Made by a program: the position numbers and the translations under genes. Shown here piece after piece: positions 1 to 8,244 of a stretch of DNA of 64,000 bases; the stretch's first letter is position 1; each line of letters begins with the position of its first letter. The notes beneath the pieces are model-generated. The model had not been told where the DNA came from. It did no database searches and worked only from the letters and a program-made list of their open reading frames with translations. The DNA lies in the NCBI RefSeq assembly GCF_001418105.1, contig NZ_LIQI01000006.1:124001-188000 (forward strand). Direction: 5' to 3'. Source of the DNA: Lacinutrix himadriensis. Lineage in GTDB: Bacteria > Bacteroidota > Bacteroidia > Flavobacteriales > Flavobacteriaceae.

Positions 1-649
1 CTAATGACACCTGAATTTGATCGATAGCATCTAAAGATATTGGTTGCGAATCTGTTTGTCCGCCAGGCGTTGCAGCATCTAATCCGAATGGATTATTAAA
101 AACGGCTCCATCTAAAGTGAAATTATTGAATTGGTCATTTCTACCACCAAAAGAATTACCAGAAGCAGAAGGCTCTAATCTTGTGAAATCGGCTGCAGAT
201 CTTGAAATGGTTGGTAGCGAAGTTAATTCACGTCTTCCAACACTAGTTTCTGCGCCCGTTCTATCACTACTAAAAGTTCCTGACGTGGATGTAGTAATAA
301 CAACCTCATCTAAAGATTCGGTATCTGTAGCCATTACGGCATCAATATTCGTTGTTTTACCTAAGGTTAAGTAAACATCATTAAATACTTGATCTTTAAA
401 ACCTACATAGGTTATGGTTACTTGATACGGTCCACCTACTCGAAGGTTTAGTAAATTATAACGACCATCTAAATTTGTTATCGCTCCGTACTTTGTACCA
501 GTTGGTTGATGTACAGCAATAACATTTGCGCCAAATAATGTTTGGCCTGTATCTTCTAAAAGAAGACCTTTAATGTTAGATGTAGTAACTTGAGCAAAAC
601 TCCATACTGTAAATAACAATAAAGTAATTGTTAAACTTAGTTTTTTCAT
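1..649 (-). CDS. TonB-dependent receptor, Oar/SusC-like, 5' part only (truncated by window edge)
   Basis: Reads leftward from an ATG at 649 and is still open at the window start, so only about 216 N-terminal residues are visible. Residues 1-20 form a signal peptide (MKKLSLTITLLL, ending SFAQ). Residues 22-105 are a carboxypeptidase-regulatory-like domain with the usual DGRYNLLNLRVGGPY stretch. A plug domain follows (LDEVVITTS; later RRELTSLPTISRSAADF and an FNNFTLDGAVFNNPFGLD stretch). This order is typical of Oar-type outer-membrane TonB receptors of Bacteroidota. Substrate cannot be inferred from the visible part. It lies downstream of the rplI terminator and so is probably transcribed separately. 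Confidence 0.88.
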   Translation of the reverse strand, partial: MKKLSLTITLLLFTVWSFAQVTTSNIKGLLLEDTGQTLFGANVIAVHQPTGTKYGAITNLDGRYNLLNLRVGGPYQVTITYVGFKDQVFNDVYLTLGKTTNIDAVMATDTESLDEVVITTSTSGTFSSDRTGAETSVGRRELTSLPTISRSAADFTRLEPSASGNSFGGRNDQFNNFTLDGAVFNNPFGLDAATPGGQTDSQPISLDAIDQIQVSL

Positions 650-711
650 TGTGATATTGGTTTTGATTAATTAATATGCTTATATAATATCAACTAAAAA
701 TACCACAAAAA

Positions 712-737
712 AAAACCACTCTAGATAGAGTGGTTTT
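712..737 (-). terminator. Rho-independent terminator of the rpsF-rpsR-rplI operon
   Basis: Perfect 11-bp stem (arm AAAACCACTCT, loop AGAT) followed on the minus strand by a long T run. It lies 50 bp beyond the rplI stop. Confidence 0.85.
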
Positions 738-786
738 ATAATTAGTTATAATTTATTAACGTTTTGTTAACAAGATTTATAATTTT

Positions 787-1230
787 TTAAGCTTGAGCAA
801 TTACTTCAAAAGATAAATCAATACTTACCTCTCTGTGTAAACGTATAGTAGCATCATACTTACCTAAACGTTTTACTGTAGTAACAGTAATGAATTTTTT
901 ATCAATTGCTTGACCTTCTTTAGCTAAAGCTTCTGCTACGTTAATGTTGTTAATAGATCCAAATAATTTGTCTCCAGCACCAACTTTAGCAGCTATTTTA
1001 ATTTCTAATGCTTTAAGTGCATCTGCAACTTTGTTAGCATCATCAATAACTTTCTTTTCTTTAAATGCTCTTTGCTTTACGTTTTCTGCTAATACTTTCT
1101 TTGCAGAAGAAGTAGCTATAACAGCATTTCCTGTAGGGATTAAAAAGTTTCTACCATAACCGTTCTTAACTGTTACAATATCGTCTTTAAATCCTAAATT
1201 CTCAACGTCTTGTTTTAATATAAGTTCCAT
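787..1230 (-). CDS. rplI: 50S ribosomal protein L9
   Basis: 147 residues, the usual length for L9, which bridges domains of the 50S subunit through 23S rRNA. The N-terminal domain starts MELILKQDVENLG and carries the conserved GYGRNFLIP motif (about residues 24-32). A central lysine/alanine-rich helix and a C-terminal domain with KLFGSI (about 88-93) follow. It is last in the rpsF-rpsR-rplI operon, 13 bp after rpsR, and is followed by a strong terminator. Confidence 0.98.
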   Translation of the reverse strand: MELILKQDVENLGFKDDIVTVKNGYGRNFLIPTGNAVIATSSAKKVLAENVKQRAFKEKKVIDDANKVADALKALEIKIAAKVGAGDKLFGSINNINVAEALAKEGQAIDKKFITVTTVKRLGKYDATIRLHREVSIDLSFEVIAQA

Positions 1231-1243
1231 TGTTATGAGTATT

Positions 1244-1543
1244 TTATTTTAATAAATCTGCCACATAAGGCATTAATGCTAAGTGACGTGCTCTTTTTAC
1301 TGCAACAGACACTTTTCTTTGGTATTTTAATGAAGTTCCTGTTAAACGTCTTGGTAAAATTTTACCTTGCTCGTTTACAAAACCTAATAACCAGTCTGGA
1401 TTTTTGTAATCAACATATTTGATTCCAGATTTTTGAAAACGACAGTACTTTTTATTCTTGTTCGTTTCTATATTAAGAGGAGTTAAATATCTAATTTCTC
1501 CGTCTTTTTTTCCTTTAGATTGTTGTTCTATAGTACTTGCCAT
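1244..1543 (-). CDS. rpsR: 30S ribosomal protein S18
   Basis: 99 residues. The C-terminal two-thirds match S18: [18 protein letters not shown], then the [20 protein letters not shown] region that binds 16S rRNA and contacts S6, ending HLALMPYV. The N-terminal extension of about 20 residues ([18 protein letters not shown]) is common in Bacteroidota. The gene lies 2 bp after rpsF and 13 bp before rplI, so translation is probably coupled. Confidence 0.98.
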   Translation of the reverse strand: MASTIEQQSKGKKDGEIRYLTPLNIETNKNKKYCRFQKSGIKYVDYKNPDWLLGFVNEQGKILPRRLTGTSLKYQRKVSVAVKRARHLALMPYVADLLK

Positions 1544-1545
1544 AA

Positions 1546-1884
1546 TTATGCTTTTTGTTTTAGTTTAACTCTTCTTCTTTCTGCCCACGAAATCGCGTGC
1601 TTGTCTAAAGATACAGTTAAGTAACGCATAAAACGCTCATCACGTCTAAACTCTACTTCTAAAGGGTTAATAACGTCACCATCTACAGTGTACTCGAATA
1701 AGTGGTAAAATCCACTTTTTTTGTTTTGAATTGGGTAAGCTAATTTCTTTAAGCCCCAATCTTCTTTGGATACCATCTTTGCTCCTTTAGAAACAAGAAA
1801 ATCTTCGTATTTCTTTACTGTCTCCTTTATCTGTGTATCAGATAAAACGGGATTTAAGATGAAAACAGTTTCATAATGATTCAT
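1546..1884 (-). CDS. rpsF: 30S ribosomal protein S6
   Basis: 112 residues starting [16 protein letters not shown], the standard S6 opening. It carries the [21 protein letters not shown] strand-helix region and ends with the [12 protein letters not shown] segment and a basic tail. S6 forms a heterodimer with S18 on the 30S platform. It is the first gene of the operon, and a good Bacteroidota promoter lies about 30 bp upstream. Confidence 0.98.
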   Translation of the reverse strand: MNHYETVFILNPVLSDTQIKETVKKYEDFLVSKGAKMVSKEDWGLKKLAYPIQNKKSGFYHLFEYTVDGDVINPLEVEFRRDERFMRYLTVSLDKHAISWAERRRVKLKQKA

Positions 1885-1915
1885 AAAAATCTAATTTATT
1901 TGTTAAAATTGGGTG

Positions 1916-1946
1916 CAAAAGTAAGCCTTTTATTTAAATAGAACAA
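1916..1946 (-). promoter_or_regulatory. Promoter of the rpsF operon
   Basis: On the minus strand: -33 TTG (1944-1946), 20-bp spacer, -7 TACTTTTG (1916-1923). This matches the Bacteroidota TTTG/TAnnTTTG consensus and puts the transcript start about 25 bases before the rpsF ATG. Confidence 0.6.
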
Positions 1947-2030
1947 CAAATTTTTAAACAAATTACAAGTAATTTTAAAACATTTTAATTTGTTAATATT
2001 TTGTTAAAACAATCATTTAGTCGGTGTTTT

Positions 2031-2061
2031 TTGGTTTTTATCCGAATAATTCGTACTATTG
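2031..2061 (+). promoter_or_regulatory. Probable promoter of the LytTR regulator gene
   Basis: -33 TTG at 2031-2033, 20-bp spacer, then TACTATTG at 2054-2061, one mismatch from TAnnTTTG. The implied start near 2068 excludes the upstream in-frame ATG at 2024 and supports the start at 2093. Confidence 0.45.
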
Positions 2062-2092
2062 TCGATATCTTAACCGAATAAATATAAATGTT

Positions 2093-2788
2093 ATGACTTT
2101 AAACTGTGTAGTAGTTGATGATTCAGCAATACAACGTCTGTCTATTGTAAAGTTAATAGAAAATCACTCTTCTCTTAATTTAATAGCAGAATATAGCAGT
2201 GCTCTTGAAACTAAAAATGGATTAAATACACACAAAGTAGATTTAATTTTCTTAGATATAGAAATGCCTGTATTAAATGGATTTGAATTATTGGATGTAT
2301 TAAATAATAAACCACAGATTATTTTTGTGACTGGTAAAACAGAGTATGCTTTTAAAGCATTTAATTATGATGCAACAGATTATTTGCAAAAACCAATCAC
2401 AAAAGAAAGATTTAGTACCGCTGTAGATAAAGCCCTAGAGCAACATAAATTAAAATTAGACTTTAACGAAGCAGAAGGAGAACACATTTTTGTGAAAAGT
2501 AACCTTAAAAAACGTAAAGTATATATTAAAGACATTAAATGGATTGAAGCTCTTGGTGACTACGTAAAATTAGTAACTGAAGAAACTAGTCTGGTTGTAC
2601 TTTCTACTATGAAAGCTTTTGAACATGAATTACCAGAAGGTAAGTTTTTAAGAATTCATAAATCATATATCGTAAACCTAGATAAGGTAGATAGATTTAA
2701 TAGTAAAAATGTAGAAGTTGGCGCTTATGAAATTCCATTAAGTAGAAACAAGAAAACCCAACTTGTAGAAGCTTTAAATAATAATTAG
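2093..2788 (+). CDS. LytTR-family response regulator
   Basis: 231 residues. The receiver domain (1-120) has the acidic pair D9-D10, the phosphoacceptor D55 in LIFLDIEMP, a Thr in FVTGKTEYAF, and the conserved Lys in LQKPI. A LytTR DNA-binding domain follows (about 135-231; WIEALGDYVKLVT, then FLRIHKSYIVNLDKV). No histidine kinase is adjacent, so this is an orphan regulator here. I start at 2093 rather than 2024 because MTLNCVVVDD is the normal receiver start and the promoter overlaps the longer reading. Target genes are unknown. Confidence 0.9.
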   Translation: MTLNCVVVDDSAIQRLSIVKLIENHSSLNLIAEYSSALETKNGLNTHKVDLIFLDIEMPVLNGFELLDVLNNKPQIIFVTGKTEYAFKAFNYDATDYLQKPITKERFSTAVDKALEQHKLKLDFNEAEGEHIFVKSNLKKRKVYIKDIKWIEALGDYVKLVTEETSLVVLSTMKAFEHELPEGKFLRIHKSYIVNLDKVDRFNSKNVEVGAYEIPLSRNKKTQLVEALNNN

Positions 2789-2816
2789 CCCCAAAATCGA
2801 TTAATAGCAACTAACT

Positions 2817-2843
2817 AGTCCAACTTTTGTTGGACTTTTTTTT
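2817..2843 (+). terminator. Rho-independent terminator after the LytTR regulator
   Basis: 8-bp stem AGTCCAAC / GTTGGACT with loop TTTT and a run of at least seven T. It lies 28 bp after the stop codon. Confidence 0.9.
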
Positions 2844-2969
2844 GTTTGTAATTCTTGTGTTTTTTTCACCTCTAATTAAACAGTGTCTATTACAGTGGTT
2901 TTATCTAAAAATAAAATCGAGAATTTATTTCAGGAAAGAAACTTCTTATACTTCTGCATACTAAAAATG

Positions 2970-3020
2970 TTCTCGATACTAATTTCATGCTTCAAAAAGC
3001 ATAAAATTCACTCGAACTGA
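2970..3020. repeat. Imperfect palindrome, possible dispersed intergenic repeat
   Basis: The inner hairpin is ATGCTT (2987-2992) and AAGCAT (2997-3002). It is extended by AATTT/AAATT and flanked by CTCGA (2972-2976) and CTCGAA (3011-3016). It lies between the convergent LytTR gene and priA. From memory, similar CTCGATACTAATTT...CTCGAACTGAC sequences recur between flavobacterial genes; this is not verified here. Confidence 0.4.
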
Positions 3021-3051
3021 CAAATCGTAATCCTTAGAAAAATGGTTTATT

Positions 3052-5505
3052 TTAGTAATTATCAACATTTAAGATAACACGAACCGATCTAAAATCTTTT
3101 ACCGCATTAAAACTAGTATCGATTCTTAATATAGCTTCTTTGGTTTTTGCTAAAGATTGCTTGCTTGGTATCTTAACCAAAATGTTTTTATGAAATTGAT
3201 TTCGTATTCTAGAAACCGGAGGAAATTCTGGTCCGAGAACAAAATCTCCAAATACTTGTCGTAAAGATTTGGCATACCAATCTGCAGCCATATTTACGCG
3301 ATTATAATCTTTATGCTTTAAGACGATCTTTATTTGTCTGTAAATTGGCGGATATTTAAAATTATACCTTTCATCCATTTGCTCTTTGTACATACCTGCA
3401 TAATCATTGGTCGATACTTGTTGCAAAATCTTATGATACGGATTATACGTTTGTATTAATACCTTTCCTCTTTTTTCGGTACGCCCTGCTCTACCAGAAA
3501 CCTGAAGCATCAATTGAAAACTACGTTCATGCGCTCTAAAATCTGGAAAATTCAGCATATTATCTGCATTCATAATCCCAACAAGTCGCACGTTTCTAAA
3601 ATCCAATCCTTTGGTTAGCATTTGTGTACCAACTAAAATATCGACTTCCTGTTGTTCAAAAGAAGTAATAATTTTTTCGTAACCATATTTACCACGCGTA
3701 GTATCTAAGTCCATTCTACCCACTTTATAATCTGGAAACAACTCCTTCACCTCTACCTCTATCTGTTCGGTACCAAAACCTTTACTATCTAAAGACGGAC
3801 TACCACAAGCCATACATTTTTGTAGCATCGCAGCATTATAACCACAATAATGACAACGTAACTGATTTCTATATTGATGATAGGTTAAACTCACATCACA
3901 ATTAGGACATTGTGGCGCATTACCACAAGTATTACATTCTACAATTGGCGAATAGCCTCTTCGGTTTTGAAACAGTATAATTTGTTGTCCGTCATTTAAT
4001 GTTTCGGTCATTTCTTCAATTAACCGATCACTAAAATGACCTTTCATTTTTTTACGCTTATACTTGTCTTTAATATCTACCAATTCAATTTCTGGCATCA
4101 AGACATTGTTATATCGCGTAGTTAATTCTACAAAACCATACTTATTTTGTTGGGCATTAAAAGAACTTTCTAAACTTGGTGTTGCAGAACCTAATAAGGT
4201 TTTTGCTTTAAAAATATTTGCTAAAACAACCGCTGCATCTCTTGCGTGATATCGTGGCGCAGGATCAAACTGTTTAAAAGATTGCTCGTGCTCTTCGTCT
4301 ACTATAATTAGCCCAAGATTGCTGAATGGTAAAAATATAGAAGAACGTGCTCCTAATATGATTCGCGCTTTCGCGGAATTGTTCAGTAAATTTTGATAAA
4401 CTTCTACGCGTTCATGAATCGAATATTTAGAATGAAACACAGCTACTTGTTCGCCAAAGTAATTCTGAAGCCTAGAAACTAATTGCGTAGTTAGTGCAAT
4501 CTCCGGAAGCAAATACAATACCTGCTCTCCTTTAGCTAAAGCTTCTTCAATGAGCTTGACATATATTTCTGTTTTACCAGAAGAAGTTACTCCATGTAAT
4601 AAGGTAACACTATGCTTTTCAAAAGCCGTTTTCACTTCTTCTAAAGCTACAATTTGATGTTCATTTAGTTCTTTGGAAGCTTCATTTTCATCTCCAGAAT
4701 AATTAATTCTATCGGTTTGAATGTGATATTCTTCTAGAATACCTTTATCTACTAATGTTTTTATAATTGCCGAAGAAGCACCACTTGCTTCGGTTAATTC
4801 GGCAACCTTTATCGGTTTCTTTGTTTTTGACGATAACATAAACAAAGTCATGATCACTTGTTTTTGCTTTGGCGCTCTATTTAATTCTTCCAATATATCT
4901 TGAAGCGCAGCTTCCGAAGTATATGCAGTATGTAACTTTACATATCGTACATATTTTGGTTTGTATTTTTCGTAAATCTCTTCTTGTAAATGAATCGCTT
5001 CTTTCTCTAAAAGCCTTTTAATTACTGGAAGTACATTCTTTTTATCTAAAATAGATATTAGGTCTTGTATCTTTAAGGACGACTGATGCTGTAATGCTTC
5101 GTAAACCAAGAATTCATCATCTTTTAAGTCTTCGTCTGCAATAATCTTATCGTTATTCTTACTAATAATCGTTTCACTTTCTAATAGAAATGCACTTGGT
5201 AACGCTGCTCGCATGACATCTCCTAAAGTACACATGTAGTATTTAGAAATCCATTGCCAAAAAGTAAGTTGCTGCAGCGTAATTACAGGTGTTTCGTCTA
5301 GAATTTGATGAATCTCTTTAGCTTCATACACCAACGGTTTGTTGTTATGAATACTATGCACAAGCGCGGTATACATTTTTGTTTTACCAAAAGGAACAGC
5401 CACACGCATTCCTACTTGTAGAAAAGATGCTTCTGCCTCTGTAATACTATAGGTAAATAGTTTTTCTAGAGGAACGGGAAGAATGACGTCTATGAAATGA
5501 TTCAT
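3052..5505 (-). CDS. priA: Primosomal protein N', replication-restart helicase PriA
   Basis: 817 residues, slightly longer than E. coli PriA (732). An N-terminal 3'-DNA-binding domain comes first (VILPVPLEKLFTYS). The helicase core has Walker A GVTSSGKTE (about residues 306-313), DEEH (about 402) and a QVSGRAGR motif VI. Between the helicase lobes lies a zinc-binding insertion with four CxxC pairs (about 520-567; CNTCGN, CPNC, CHYCG, CMACGS). PriA reloads the replisome at stalled forks. A TACCTTTG -7 box at 5510-5517 sits only 4 bp before the ATG, implying an almost leaderless mRNA. Confidence 0.97.
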   Translation of the reverse strand: MNHFIDVILPVPLEKLFTYSITEAEASFLQVGMRVAVPFGKTKMYTALVHSIHNNKPLVYEAKEIHQILDETPVITLQQLTFWQWISKYYMCTLGDVMRAALPSAFLLESETIISKNNDKIIADEDLKDDEFLVYEALQHQSSLKIQDLISILDKKNVLPVIKRLLEKEAIHLQEEIYEKYKPKYVRYVKLHTAYTSEAALQDILEELNRAPKQKQVIMTLFMLSSKTKKPIKVAELTEASGASSAIIKTLVDKGILEEYHIQTDRINYSGDENEASKELNEHQIVALEEVKTAFEKHSVTLLHGVTSSGKTEIYVKLIEEALAKGEQVLYLLPEIALTTQLVSRLQNYFGEQVAVFHSKYSIHERVEVYQNLLNNSAKARIILGARSSIFLPFSNLGLIIVDEEHEQSFKQFDPAPRYHARDAAVVLANIFKAKTLLGSATPSLESSFNAQQNKYGFVELTTRYNNVLMPEIELVDIKDKYKRKKMKGHFSDRLIEEMTETLNDGQQIILFQNRRGYSPIVECNTCGNAPQCPNCDVSLTYHQYRNQLRCHYCGYNAAMLQKCMACGSPSLDSKGFGTEQIEVEVKELFPDYKVGRMDLDTTRGKYGYEKIITSFEQQEVDILVGTQMLTKGLDFRNVRLVGIMNADNMLNFPDFRAHERSFQLMLQVSGRAGRTEKRGKVLIQTYNPYHKILQQVSTNDYAGMYKEQMDERYNFKYPPIYRQIKIVLKHKDYNRVNMAADWYAKSLRQVFGDFVLGPEFPPVSRIRNQFHKNILVKIPSKQSLAKTKEAILRIDTSFNAVKDFRSVRVILNVDNY

Positions 5506-5563
5506 AAACCAAAGGTAATATGTTTCTATAAAAAAACCGCCTTTAAAAAAGATGCTTTTTTAA

Positions 5564-6439
5564 TCAATTACCTAATTTAAATAATTTTTTTAAGGAAGCC
5601 GAATCCCTTTTTTGTTTTGTTTGGGGTTTCTCGTTCTTTATGGCAGGTTTTCGTTCTGCGCGTTTACTTCTTGAATTTTTCGAGGTGGATCTTCTTCTTT
5701 CCGATGCGTTAGATTTTGAAGAAACAACATCTGTAGCTGCTTTTGGTATGCTAGACATGCTTCCTCCTGCTTTTTTATCTACAAGCGCTCTTAAGGTTGC
5801 TACTTGCGAATCATAATCTCCCATATATATTTTATCATAAAGTGCAATCGCTTTGGTATATTGTTTTTGCTCTTCATAAACACCAGCTAATAATAGCAAT
5901 TCATGTCTTGTAGATTGTATATTAGAAGCATTAGGATTGACATCAAAACTTTTATGAATATCGGCTTCAGCTTCTTTTAAATTCCCCAAATCAAAGTGTA
6001 ATTGCGCACGATGAAAATAGGCATACGCATTTGGAGACATTGCTACCATTTGGTTTTTAGATTCTAAATCGCTTTCTTTTGCTCGTTCTCTTGCTATTAA
6101 TATTTCACTAGTTCGGGTTCTATTCAAATACTCAAAATAGATATCACAACTGTAGATTAATTCATATTGAAACGCAAGCACCAAGTCTTTTCTGGCTACT
6201 TGTCCTAAATAATATTTTTTATTCAGATCCTCCTCTACAATTGCAGCATCTATCTGGTTTGCATATTTAGGTAGGATTTCGGTATAACACTTTTTATATG
6301 CATTTGGCGTCAGGTTTCGTTTTAAACTTTCTTCTTCTATACAGGAACAAATATCTGTTCTAAAGGCACTTTTATAGTTTTGGCTATTCGCAAAGTGTAC
6401 ACTTAACAAGAAGAATAAAAAGAGATGTATCTGTTTCAT
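5564..6439 (-). CDS. Secreted TPR-containing protein of unknown function
   Basis: 291 residues. A signal peptide covers 1-19 (MKQIHLFLFFLLSVHFANS). The mature part starts with a region carrying two cysteines close together (DICSCIEEE) and a third after about 20 residues. One or two tetratricopeptide-like helix pairs follow (about 135-215; AYFHRAQLHFDLGNLKEAEAD, then YEEQKQYTKAIALYDKIY). The last 60 residues are low-complexity and strongly basic (Ser/Arg/Lys). It reads in the same direction as the next secreted gene upstream, 23 bp away, so the two are probably co-transcribed. Function not recognised. Confidence 0.75.
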   Translation of the reverse strand: MKQIHLFLFFLLSVHFANSQNYKSAFRTDICSCIEEESLKRNLTPNAYKKCYTEILPKYANQIDAAIVEEDLNKKYYLGQVARKDLVLAFQYELIYSCDIYFEYLNRTRTSEILIARERAKESDLESKNQMVAMSPNAYAYFHRAQLHFDLGNLKEAEADIHKSFDVNPNASNIQSTRHELLLLAGVYEEQKQYTKAIALYDKIYMGDYDSQVATLRALVDKKAGGSMSSIPKAATDVVSSKSNASERRRSTSKNSRSKRAERKPAIKNEKPQTKQKRDSASLKKLFKLGN

Positions 6440-6462
6440 GGTACGGTTGTATTTAGAATTAT

Positions 6463-6894
6463 TTATTCTTCCTCTTCTGTACCTACAAAATAGGTTTTGA
6501 CCATTAAAACGCAGTATCGTAATACTTTTTTAGACTTGTTTAAGTTTGCTGTTGCTTTTCCTTTTTTCATCAGGTTCGCGTTTCCGTTAGCCATATCATC
6601 AAAAACTTCAGGAAAAATATCCCAAAGACTATCGATATCTTTTTCTGCATGCTCCATTAATTCGTCTTCAATCTCTGTTGGAATCTCTACTCCTGCCTGC
6701 GTTAAACTGTCATAAACAAATACTTTGTGATATAGATTAAACGTCTTATCTACAAAATGATCTACACTAGAAATCTTAGATTCTCTTTTTGGTGGTTTGA
6801 TACGTTTTTCTTGCGAAAATCCATAGCCCGGAATTAGAAAAACAGCGAGTACGATTATTAGAAGGATATGTTTTGTCTTTGGTATATTTTTCAT
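6463..6894 (-). CDS. Small secreted hypothetical protein
   Basis: 143 residues with a signal peptide at 1-27 (IPKTKHILLIIVLAVFLIPG, ending GFSQ). The mature protein is charged and mostly helical, and it ends in a glutamate run (VGTEEEE). No family recognised. It probably forms a transcription unit with the TPR protein 23 bp downstream and lies 45 bp downstream of the T9SS gene. Confidence 0.7.
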   Translation of the reverse strand: MKNIPKTKHILLIIVLAVFLIPGYGFSQEKRIKPPKRESKISSVDHFVDKTFNLYHKVFVYDSLTQAGVEIPTEIEDELMEHAEKDIDSLWDIFPEVFDDMANGNANLMKKGKATANLNKSKKVLRYCVLMVKTYFVGTEEEE

Positions 6895-6939
6895 AATATC
6901 TAATTTTATTGGAAGCTATTTTTTGACGAATTAGCGGAT

Positions 6940-8076
6940 TTATTTCTTAATAATTTTTTTAGTAATCACCTGATTACCATTAGAGAGTTTTAAAATATAC
7001 ACTCCAGAATTTAATTGCGATATATCTATGGTTTGTAATGTATTTGTAAGTTTTTCTTGCTGTACAATTCTTCCGTTTAAATCCATAATTATAGCTTCAC
7101 TATGTTGCGTGTTACTTTTAATATGTAGAACATTTTGAGCAGGAATTGGATATACCGAAAAATCTTCAGCTAACACATTTTCAATACCCAACGTATAGCA
7201 TATTGGATAAACTCTTCGATCTCTTGTACTATTAACCCAAGTCCCCAATAAATAATTTTCTCTAAGAAGTTCGGTATAATATCCTTGTGCATTATTGGTG
7301 TAGGTTTCTCTTCTGTCTAGGTCATAAACCATGGTACTTGTATTCCACTCCGAAACCAGAGCTTCTATTAAAAAATCATTGTTATCAAACGTGTATGCTT
7401 CTTGATTATCATTAACCCAAGTATTGTTTTCCCAATCTTCAAAAGTTTTTGTGTTTAATAAATTATTCGCATCATACACAAAGGTCGATCTGCCATCATT
7501 AACCCAAACGTCGTTTACAGCATCCCACAAACTAGCTAGAACAATTTCTAAAAGCGGAATTGCATTATAGGTAAATTCTTGTTTGCTAACACGAATCCAA
7601 GTCGCTGTATTTAAATCTCTATTTTCTATTAGGCTTTCCTGCGGCAGATTATTACCATCATAACTATTAACAATTCTATAATCCAATTGCCAATTATTGT
7701 CTATCCAGAGATAATGAATAATCTCTGTTAGGTTATTTCCATCATAAGCTTGTGTAGATCGTCTATCGTTTTCCCAGACTGCATTATCACTGTTCCATAA
7801 TTCATTTATAGATTCACTAACTTGATTGTTTCCGTTATAACTTATGGTTAATCTAGAACTATTAACAAACGTACTACTGCTAAAATCTAAAACTTGTGAG
7901 ATAGCTAGATCTGGAAGGCAATCTACATTAAACATATAATTTACGGTAGAAAAATGCATCCATTGGTTAGAAAACCACAAATCATTCTCCCAAGTTTCTG
8001 GAACGGGAGGAGCTGCAATTTGCGCAAGAGTTACATGCGCATAAAAAAACAAAGCGAAAAGTAGTTTTAGTTTCAT
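6940..8076 (-). CDS. T9SS-secreted protein with YD-like repeats and C-terminal sorting domain
   Basis: 378 residues. Signal peptide 1-18. The middle (about 75-290) holds about six imperfect repeats of roughly 35 residues built on a Y-x-x-N-N ... W-x-N-x-R pattern (SYNGNNQV, AYDGNNLT, SYDGNNLP, VYDANNLL, TFDNNDFL). The last 75 residues are a type A T9SS sorting domain (VYPIPAQNVLHIKS, then SGVYILKL and a KKIIKK end), which directs export through the outer membrane and cleavage. Likely a cell-surface or released repeat protein; ligand unknown. Confidence 0.85.
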   Translation of the reverse strand: MKLKLLFALFFYAHVTLAQIAAPPVPETWENDLWFSNQWMHFSTVNYMFNVDCLPDLAISQVLDFSSSTFVNSSRLTISYNGNNQVSESINELWNSDNAVWENDRRSTQAYDGNNLTEIIHYLWIDNNWQLDYRIVNSYDGNNLPQESLIENRDLNTATWIRVSKQEFTYNAIPLLEIVLASLWDAVNDVWVNDGRSTFVYDANNLLNTKTFEDWENNTWVNDNQEAYTFDNNDFLIEALVSEWNTSTMVYDLDRRETYTNNAQGYYTELLRENYLLGTWVNSTRDRRVYPICYTLGIENVLAEDFSVYPIPAQNVLHIKSNTQHSEAIIMDLNGRIVQQEKLTNTLQTIDISQLNSGVYILKLSNGNQVITKKIIKK

Positions 8077-8244
8077 AGTAGCCAGTTTATGGATTAATAG
8101 CTCTATGAAGTAACAGGAATTTGACTAAAATGACTACCTATAATTTATAACTGCTCGTTTTGACTTCATTTTCGCACAAATAATATGGTCTTTAAAAAAA
8201 ATAGAAGTACTTTTAACTTGCTATTAGTTAATTCTTTACCACAA

